From: Symsagittifera roscoffensis
Taxonomy: Eukaryota; Xenacoelomorpha; Acoela; Convolutidae
Reading direction: 5' to 3'
DNA length: 64,000 nt
NCBI RefSeq assembly: GCF_963678635.1
Contig: NC_087071.1
Location: 7,889,405 to 7,953,404, forward strand
A program made the translations under genes and the position numbers. Numbering within the stretch: position 1 is the first letter of the stretch; each line of letters opens with the position of its first letter. Of this stretch, positions 19,133 to 26,620 are shown piece after piece. The notes below the pieces were generated by a model, which saw only the letters and a list, made by a program, of their open reading frames with translations, had not been told where the DNA came from and made no database searches.

Positions 19133-21470
19133 TTAGGTTCTCCTTGTGAGTAGGATTGTGTTGCCCAACGAGGTAAACGTTCGTTTGGGTTTGGTGGATT
19201 AAAAGGGTTTTCACGTATTTGTGCTGAAGTTGGTGTTGATCCTAAATTTTCTGAGTGAATATTAGGAGTTAGAGTTGGTGTATCTGGTAGTGTTATACTG
19301 GAATTTTCTGAAGATGATGGTGTTGGAGATTGTGGTATACTAAAGGTAATTCTGGGGGTTTGAAAATTTCTATTTCTTCTTGGATGTATGATTTGTCTAT
19401 TTACTTCGAGTGTATTTTGATTTTGACTAAAGTGTCGGATTCGATTTAAGTCTTGTTGTAGTGTGGGGTATAGATTATATGTTGGTTCACTTAATGATGC
19501 TTGTCTTTGAACTGGTTCTAGGGGTTCAGATAAAGGGGCTTGTCGCTCAAAAGTATATGGGTTATCTTGAAATGAAATTCGTGTGGATGTTTGGGGTTTT
19601 GAGTAGTTGTTGGTTTTGTTGGGTTTTCTTGGGAAGTTGTCGGTGAGGACTGGTATGGGGGTGTTTGGTTAGCAATTTTGAAAGTGTGTTTGCAATTTTG
19701 TATATTTTAGTGAGAAGATTTATGTTTGTTATAGTATTCTTCGATGAATAGAATCAGAAGGATTGTGGCTACTGCAAATGTTACTATTGCCTTTTTTATA
19801 CATTTACATATTGTCATAATTAGGGATGTTACAAATGTGACAAAGATTAACGTTTTTATCATTCTATTATCGTACCTGTATATATGATCAATGAGTAGGG
19901 AACAATAGGAATATAGGGTGTAGAGGGTATAGAAAATCAAAATTATGTTTATGAAAATTATTAGAATTACTATAAAAAGTTCAAAAATGTCGGTACAAAA
20001 TAGTATGAAAAATTTAGAAATTAGGAAAAGTTTGAGAAAAATGTTTAGAAATATATTTTTTAGGAAGAGAACTGTAGAAGAGAGAAGCATTTGAGAAAAT
20101 GATCTGTTCGTCGAATATTTTTTGAATTGCTGAGGCTATATTCAAGTGTGGTCGGATTATTATTTGATTTTTTGACAAGTGGGTTGAGTTTCTTGAAAAA
20201 TTGTTGGGGGCTTATTTTATGGTGTTCGGGAGGTCTTCTTGACTTTATTTTTATTTGGAGGGTAATCCGAGGTATTTTTGAGAAATTTGTAGTTTAGGCT
20301 GAATGATCATGGTTCATTTTTTCTTTAGGCTAATTTGCCATTTTTGGTTGGGGGGTTTTGGAAGGTAATTTTGGGAAAATATTGTTGATCTTTGGGTTAT
20401 TAGATAGGGGAGGGTTGGAAGATTATCGTGGTATTTATTTTAGTTGTCAAAGTTTAGCGAGTTGCCTATTTTTGACCTGGAGGTTGTAAAGTTATAGTTA
20501 CAGATATGCCTGGAGATTAATATCTATCTGCTAAGAGGTTGGTATTTTTAGAGATTCGAAAGTGGTTGATTTGAATGAATCTTATTGGTTGATTTTGAAC
20601 TAGATTTTTGGTGTTATTTTCAGCATGTTATTTGGAAAATACGAAAGTGAAAATGTGTAAGATGGATAATGAGATGAAAATGTTTTGAAGAAAGAAATAA
20701 ATTCAGTTGTGAAATTCAACTTTCTTTAATATTTTAGATTGTGGGATGAATGTTTTATAATTTTTCCGTGGTTGGTTTCTAAGTCTTGATGAATCTCTAT
20801 GTGTAGATTTTTCTTTCTGTTCTTGTGGTAAAATTTTGTCTATCATTTTTCTATTTTTTCTTTCTTTTTCTAAGTTATTTGTTTTTTGGGTGTTTGCGTC
20901 TTTGTGAATTTTGTCTTGTTTTTGAACTTGTGTATCTTGATTTTTATGATTTTCATCTAATTTTTGTTCTAATTGTGTGTTATTTTGAATAACTTTTAAA
21001 CCGGTGAAGGAATATAGTTGAGTTAATTCGCGTAAAGCGTATTCTTTCGGATAATAAGGTAATAAATTGTTTCTGTGTTGAACAATTTCTTTTTTTGCTG
21101 TATCTACAAGTTTATATGTGACTTCAGTTGGTTTGTCGATTATTTGGTAGGGTCCTTTTCGAAGTGGTTGTAATTTTTTAGAAATTCCTTTTTGTGTTTG
21201 AAAGTTGGGTATTAAAACAAATGTTCCTATTTTTAGATCGGCGGCTGGTGTAAATCTTTGATTTTTTTGCTGATCAATGTTTTGTCGTTGTAACAATTTT
21301 TTTGTTATTTTTTGATAAATTTCGTTATGTCTTTTATCTCTGTTTAAAATCCATTCGGTGTGTGTACCGAAGGCTAGTTTGAGAATTTGTGGGTGATGAA
21401 AATGATCTTCATCATGTGTATGCAATGGTAGATTGTAACATATGGAATCTTTAGTCGGTGTGCAATGTCC
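19133..21470 (-). repeat. Tandem duplication, unit 2 (2,338 bp)
   Basis: This is the second, upstream-in-transcription copy of the unit at 16795-19132, offset exactly 2,338 bp. Its right end joins continuous integrase sequence, so this copy keeps the original left context of the gene. The other copy keeps the original right context. Confidence 0.95.
19707..20090 (-). CDS. Small membrane protein, 127 aa (upstream copy)
   Basis: The product is identical to the one at 17369-17752: about four hydrophobic spans, a short polar middle loop and a charged C-terminus. It starts at ATG 20090-20088, about 610 bp downstream of the integrase stop. That gap suggests its own subgenomic message rather than polyprotein expression. 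The following partial methionine-free frame (19135-19668) runs into the tandem junction and is cut off there. Having two intact identical copies means gene dosage is doubled in this insertion. Confidence 0.6.
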   Translation of the reverse strand: MLLSSTVLFLKNIFLNIFLKLFLISKFFILFCTDIFELFIVILIIFINIILIFYTLYTLYSYCSLLIDHIYRYDNRMIKTLIFVTFVTSLIMTICKCIKKAIVTFAVATILLILFIEEYYNKHKSSH

Positions 21471-21862
21471 TTGTGCATTTTTATGTGCATTTGCGGTGAA
21501 CATTATTGGTTTTCTTGGTTTTTGGTTAAAAACCATTTCATATGGAGACATTCCTAAAGTTGTCGTTAATTGTGAATTGTATGCTAATGGGAATAGCTTT
21601 ACATCTGTTGACCATTCTGTATATTTTGCGTCAATTCCATTTATGATACATCTTAGGTATTCTTCTAAAGAACGATTCATGCCTTCGACTAATCCATTTG
21701 TCCAAGGTGCATGAGATGTACGTGGTTTGTGTTTGATGTTATATAAATGGCAGAATGTGATTATTTCATTGTTAAGAAATTCTGTTCCATTGTCTGTTAC
21801 TAAAATTTCTGGTAGTCCAAATTTTGCTATCCAGTGTTCGTAGAGTGTCGTGTAATAGTGGT
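20703..21862 (-). pseudogene. pol: Ty3-type integrase: core C-terminal half, GPY/F domain and basic tail
   Basis: This frame carries the second catalytic Asp in LVTDNGTEFLNN and the catalytic Glu in PWTNGLVEGMNRSLEEYL. It then has the AYNSQLTTTLGMSPYEMVF stretch common in Ty3 integrases and a GPY/F module (LRKGPYQIIDKP). An unusually long Lys/Gln/Asn/Arg-rich tail of about 130 residues completes it. The ATG at 21680 is internal. Upstream the frame is broken by a 22-bp imperfect duplication at 21836-21879, so the first catalytic Asp is in another frame. It ends at 20703. The enzyme would insert cDNA; the break makes this copy inactive. Confidence 0.9.
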
Positions 21863-22440
21863 GTAAGAGTGGCGTAATAAGCGTTACAATGTGGTACTGG
21901 GTTAAGTGCTACATAATGTGTTAATGCATCAACAATAACCATTATGTATGAATTTCCTTCTGAAGATGGGTAAAATTGGTCCTTTTGTGTCAAGTGATAT
22001 TCTGTGATTAAAATATAGACTTTGTCCTTTGAAATCTTGTTTTTGTGCTATTCGCTTTTGATTTAGATAAGGTTTATTTAGTTGACATATTATACAATCA
22101 TTGCATAATACTTCTATCCATATTGGAGCGTTTGGAAAACAAAAATTTTGTGTAAAATTTGAATATGTTTTTTCTGATCCTGAGTGTCCTTTTGTATTTT
22201 GTGTATGAGTGATATTAAATGCTATCAATATCATGCTTAAAGGGAGACAGGGGACTTTAGAATCATCAAGTTGATATTCTAAAAGATCTGTGTTTTCGTT
22301 TATTGATGTGTTATTGAATTTTCGAAAATATCAAAGGAGTGTTTTGTTTCCTAGAATTGTGGTATCAGCTTTTGCTGGTTTTGTTTTATATTTATGCCAT
22401 GATTTGAGTTGTCTGATTACTGGGTCCAAATTTTGATATT
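21772..22440 (-). pseudogene. pol: Ty3-type integrase: zinc finger and N-terminal half of core
   Basis: The integrase zinc finger is visible as THTQNTKGHSG, then CNDCIICQ about 25 residues later (HHCC). It is followed by the first catalytic Asp region (ISLDTKGPI) and, in an adjacent frame, YIMVIVDALTHYVALNPVP. The reading frame is interrupted by an in-frame TGA at 22331-22333 ahead of the finger, by a frame change near 21.97 kb, and by the 22-bp duplication further on. The segments 21929-22234 and 21772-21993 hold the two main pieces. The TGA fits a CGA-to-TGA transition. Confidence 0.85.
21836..21879. repeat. Two adjacent 22-bp imperfect tandem copies inside integrase
   Basis: On the minus strand, 21879-21858 and 21857-21836 both start TATTAC and share about two-thirds of their bases. 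Twenty-two is not a multiple of three, and the integrase frame changes exactly here. Confidence 0.6.
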
Positions 22441-22443
22441 GTT

Positions 22444-23120
22444 TCAAAAGTTCAATTGTAATTCTTTCTGTTGGTGGGAGAAAAATATTTTATCAGTTAA
22501 GTTTTCTTTTTCGATTAGAGGAAAAAGATCCTTTTTATGTGATTGTTGTTTGACTTTCTTTTGTTGGATATTATTTTTTATCCATTGTGAGTGTGGAATA
22601 GGTTTAAATGTTGATGTATCTAATAAATTAACTTCGTAGTGATTGTCTTGGCAATCTAGATAGAGTGGAAAATGTTGTAGATTATTTATTTGTGTTTGGT
22701 CAATGTCAGTTTTTACGGCGTATTTGCATTCTAATCGGGGTGATGTTTCGTCTTTTGCGAGATAGAACTTAATATTTTTTGGAATTTCAATTGTAGTTTT
22801 TCGTGTAAGTAGTTCTGGTGGTGTATTTCTACTTAAGGTGTCTGGTAATGCAAGGTTTTTTCCTGCTGTCCAAACTATGTGTAAGTTTGGGAATTTCATT
22901 AGAATTAGTTGAAATCTATATACTCTATGATTTGGATTTGATTTTTGTGTAAAAAGAAATATAATTGGTTTATGGTCTGTGAATAAAACTGTTGGATGTT
23001 TTGATCCAAGTATTAGAAATTCATATTCGGTTAGTGTATAAATGATTGCTGTGTAGAGAGTCGTAATTCGGCTTGTGTAAAGAGTCGTGAATTTGCTGAT
23101 ATTAAACTCATTTTATTTGT
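22444..23120 (-). pseudogene. pol: RNase H C-terminal half and linker, degenerate
   Basis: The end of RNase H is clear: LHIVWTAGKNLALPDTLSR matches the conserved H-x-x-G-x-x-N...D-x-L-S-R close of Ty3 RNase H. About 100 linker residues lead to integrase. The part nearest the RT frame (22900-23120) is scrambled by stops and a 24-bp imperfect tandem duplication at 23041-23088, and the frame differs from that of the RT. RNase H would remove the RNA strand during reverse transcription; this copy cannot. Confidence 0.8.
23041..23088. repeat. Two adjacent 24-bp imperfect tandem copies inside RNase H
   Basis: On the minus strand, the copies at 23088-23065 and 23064-23041 both begin ACGACTCT-TACACA-like and end ATT. 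They sit between the first RNase H Asp and the conserved C-terminal motif. The unit resembles, in part, the sequence duplicated in integrase. Confidence 0.55.
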
Positions 23121-23888
23121 TCAATTATGTGATTGTAATAGTGCTGCGCCGATGCCAAAATTTGAAGCATCGCACATAACGTAAAATGGTTGATTTGGGT
23201 CTGGAATTGTGTTTGATATTTGTTCCGTTAAGAGTTTTTTGACTTCTTCAAATCGTAATTGGTGCTCTGTGGTCCATTCAAAATTATTTTGTTGTCTAAG
23301 GATGTTAAAAAAAGGTCTTAAGTATAGTTGCATTTTATAAACGTATTTACTTAAGAAATTTAGCATTCCGAGGAATTCTTGAATCTTCTTTTTGTTTGTT
23401 GGTGGTTGGAGTTTTTGGATTGCATCAGTGCGTGATTTTAATGGGGTAATGGTATTTTGTTCTATGTTATGTCCTAAAAATTTTACTCGTGTTAAAAAGA
23501 AATGTGATTTATCTGGAGCTGCTTTCAAGTTTTCTTTGTGAAGAATTTTATGATATTGTTCTAAAACTGTAAACATTTTGTCTTTAGTTTGTGATTGCAT
23601 AAAGACATCATCTAAATATGTGATTGCGTTTTTCTTTAATATTAGTGGTCTAAAAATTTTGCTCATAAAAGCTGAAAAAGCTGCTGGTCCTATGGATATA
23701 CCATAGAATAATCGATTAAATTCGTATTGTTGGTTTCCAATAACGAATTGTGTTAGACGTCGTGATTGTTCGTCTAAAGGCATTTGGTTATAAGCACTGT
23801 TCATATCTGCAGTTGTGAAATGTTTTCCATTAATTTTTGTTAAAATTAACTTGTATAGGTTCAATGGGCCAATTACATTTAGATTCAT
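23121..23888 (-). pseudogene. pol: Reverse transcriptase (fingers/palm) and start of RNase H
   Basis: This is Ty3-type RT. Motif A is FTTADMNSAYNQMPL, followed by FNRLFYGISIGPAAFSAFM, and the catalytic YLDD lies in ITYLDDVFMQ at about residue 92. After the thumb comes the connection (FLGMLNFLSKYV) and the first RNase H Asp (YVMCDASNFGIGAAL), before a TGA at 23121-23123. The frame continues from 23830-24975 only after a one-base shift near 23.84 kb, so the start codon listed is internal. The active-site residues themselves look intact. The family call is very secure. Confidence 0.95.
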
Positions 23889-24975
23889 CAATTAGTGAAT
23901 TGAGATATCTGGCGTCTAAAACTATCTTTAGTGATTCGCTTTTTGCTAAAATGATTACGGGGTTGATAAATGTGTTTCCTTTTGGCTGTTCTTCTTTGTT
24001 TACTGGTGATAGAATTTCATATTGTTCTAAAATGTCTAGCAATCTGTTGACTTTATCATGTAAGTGAATGGGCACTTTACTTGCTCTTTGTTTTTTGAAA
24101 ATTGCGTCTGGTTTTAATGGAAGGTGTAGGGATGAGTTGACTTTTCCTACATCAAATTTTGATGTTGCGTAGACTGATGAATATTTTAATAGTTGTTCTG
24201 CTAGTCTATCAAATTCACTTTGTGTTATTTGTGAATGCTGGAAATTAAACATAGTCAAAAATTTCTGTTGATCTTTTGTATATTTTATTATATCAAAAGT
24301 TGGTTTAAAATATGGGGTTTTAGTGAAATAGTCTGTATTCCTTTTTTCTTTACTAATTATATCATTTATGGATAATTCTTCATTAAGAATAGTGGATTGA
24401 CAAATGTCAAGTAATTGTAATATATTATTTACTCTGTAGGCTTTTTCTGGTACAGGGGAAGTTGTTGCGTTTGTTTCGCAATATCCTAATAATCCTAGGG
24501 GTAGTGTGATTTTATTTGATGTATTATTATATACGTGGAGTGAAATAATATCTGAGTCGATGTCTTTTTCATATCTTATTGATGATATGGTTATTTTGAA
24601 AAATTTATGAATTGGTCTGAATTCAAAATCTGACATAAATAGTTTTTGTCTATTTTGGCTCGTATTATATTGATGGACTTGTTTTATTGAGAATTTGTAG
24701 ACAGTTCCTGATAATGGGTTCAGGTGTCTTCGTTCTTGGTTAAAAATTGGGTAGAATTTTGAGAAAAATGGTGGTTGCTTGTTTAATCTTTGGAAGAATG
24801 TTAAAGCGGTATTTTTTATCTTTGTGTATTTATTTTTTATGTGTAGTTTGCTATTTAGTATATTTATGGTTGGTATATACTTAGTAATAAATGGTATACC
24901 TATGATATTGTGTTTAATATCAGTAATATGAAATATCTGTTTGAATGGCTTATTCAATATTTTGTTTTGTTCCAT
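23830..24975 (-). pseudogene. pol: Protease C-terminal half, linker and RT N-terminus
   Basis: The frame starts at an ATG that directly follows TAA (24976-24978) in the same phase. It first holds the second half of a retropepsin (NIIGIPFITKYIP, equivalent to the I-I/L-G motif). A long linker of about 200 residues, larger than usual for Ty3 elements, precedes the RT fingers (GNTFINPVIILAKS, IVLDARYLNSLIDESK). The frame then runs off where RT continues in another phase (one extra base near 23.84 kb). Either the two proteins are made by reinitiation or, more likely, the stop is decay. Confidence 0.85.
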
Positions 24976-25590
24976 TTATCTAGTGGGAACAAGGAATAGT
25001 TGGATTTTTCCATAATTTGTTAACATTGATCCTTGTGCTGTTGCTAACTTACTAGATGTTACTAATGGTTTTAGATTTGGATGTAAGGATCTTATTTCAT
25101 TCCATGTAGGAATATTGATGATATTTGATTCTGCGACTGAGTCGATTAAGAAATCAATTTCAAGATCTGGTGTTTGAAATTCTTTGCTTCTTGGGCTTTC
25201 TAAAAGAAATGGAATTGTCCAAATTTTTTCTCGTGGCGGTTCTTTTTGTACGTTTTGGTATAAATGATTTGTGGTCAATTTTTTCATTTCGTTTTGATTT
25301 GATGAATTTTCCGTGCTAATTTTTTGTGTTCCTTGGTTGATTTGTGTAGAATTACTATTTGGTCCTAAGTAATAATTATTTAGGAGTTCTATTTGATTTT
25401 CGTATATGTGTGAAGTAAAGGGTTCTTCATATGTGACTGATTCGTAGTCATTTTCGACAGTTATCATGTTGATTAAGATATTGTTGTCTGTATCGCTTTC
25501 ACTGTCTGTTGATTCGCAATTAATGTGGTTTACTTGTAATTCCTCTGTGTTATCAATACCTGGGGGGTCCGAAGTTATTTCTTCGCTTGT
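24976..25590 (-). pseudogene. pol: Retropepsin-like protease, N-terminal half
   Basis: The open frame follows the nucleocapsid stop at 25591-25593 in the same phase, with an acidic linker first. The active-site region is IDFLIDSVAESNIINIP: the catalytic Asp is followed by S-V-A rather than the almost invariant S/T-G-A, which would be expected to weaken or abolish activity. The frame stops at TAA 24976-24978, in the middle of the protease fold. The second half (NIIGIPFI) lies beyond, in the same phase. Both changes indicate a degenerate enzyme unless the stop is read through. Confidence 0.75.
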
Positions 25591-26620
25591 TTATACTTGG
25601 TTTATGTGTCTTTGATGCTTTGGTGTATTGCTTCTGTTTCGATATTGGGAATTGTGATAACCATTGTTATTCCTATGTGGTGATTGTGAATAATTTCTAT
25701 ATCTGCTATTATAACTTGAATTTTGATTTTGTGAATTGTTTCTCGATCTATTGTATTGATTGTTATTTGATCGATGATAATTTGATCTATTATTTGAGTT
25801 ATTCCGTGATCTATTGTTTGGATGATTATTACGGTTGTTAGAATAACTTCTATTTCTGTTGTTCGAATAGTTTCGGTTCCTATTATTTGAATAGTGTCTA
25901 CTTCTATTATAAGATGAAATTCGTGAATGATTGTTTGAATAGCTTCTGTTTCTGTTTTGCTGGTAACTTGATGATTGTTGTTGTATCGAGTTTGAGTTTG
26001 ATCGTGGGTAGTTGTTTCGACTATTTGATCTGCTATATCTATTTTGTGAAAAATTTCTAGAATTTCTTTGTTCAGGTGATCTACCTCTATAATTAGAGTT
26101 ATATGGTGATTGATTTCGAGAACAATTTTGATTATTTGGAAGTGGTTTTCCAGAACTGTTGTTACTGTATACATTTTTGTTTGATAAATCTTGGTCTTTC
26201 TTCATATATCGGTAAAATGATTTGTTTGGTTCTTTGTGTTTTGAAGGTTTGTTTTGGTTGTCTTGCTGTTTTTGTCTACATTCTGAGATACTGTGTCCGT
26301 ATCGTCGTTAATAATTGCACCATTTCGTAAAAGATGGTTTGCCTTTCCAATTTGGATTCTTTTCATTAATGTTTAAAATTTCAGTGATTTTTTCAGATAA
26401 GTCTATATCTGTTTCTTGTATATTGTTTATGTGTGTAGTTTTTGTTTCAATGTGATTAACATTTTGTAACTTCAAATTTTCGGTTTCTTCGAGTTTCATT
26501 GTGATTTCTGCTTGTTCTAGTTTATCAACTAGTTTTCTGAAATCTAAATCGGGTTCACGAATTGAGGAAGGATGAGATGCTCTTTTTTTATTGCAATTTT
26601 TCTTAATTGTGGTGTTAAGG
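25591..26620 (-). pseudogene. gag: Nucleocapsid: zinc knuckle interrupted by TAA, Arg/Asn/Ser-rich tail
   Basis: In the -1 phase relative to the main gag frame, a helical stretch (DFRKLVDKLEQAEITM) leads to a knuckle of the CX2CX4HX4C type. Its second Cys position is occupied by TAA (26308-26310): TKWCNY, stop, then RRYGHSISEC. Beyond it the same phase stays open for more than 200 codons of Ser/Asn/Arg/Tyr-rich repeats (YSNNRNRNYSNNRNRSYSNN), an RNA-binding style tail that ends at TAA 25591-25593. It would bind genomic RNA in the particle. The shift from gag occurs at the A7 run at 26583-26589. Confidence 0.75.

Noticed and set aside
17123-19646. Plus-strand 61-codon frames at 17123-17308 and 19461-19646
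   Set aside because: They are the antisense of the methionine-free minus-strand frame and are identical only because of the tandem duplication.
23838-23860. Programmed frameshift inside reverse transcriptase
   Set aside because: One extra base in an AT-rich stretch in the middle of the RT fingers, with no slippery site. A shift here would serve no purpose; it is an inactivating indel.
25602-26174. A 190-codon minus-strand frame overlapping the nucleocapsid tail
   Set aside because: It is the alternative phase of the Asn/Ser/Arg repeat region, giving Ile/Thr repeats; a shadow of the low-complexity DNA.
12249-26310. A variant genetic code in which TAA is a sense codon
   Set aside because: TAA also ends frames where no homologous continuation exists, the residues expected at the interrupted positions differ (Cys in one, aromatic in another), and host-type exons show ordinary codon use. 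Decay or read-through explains it better.
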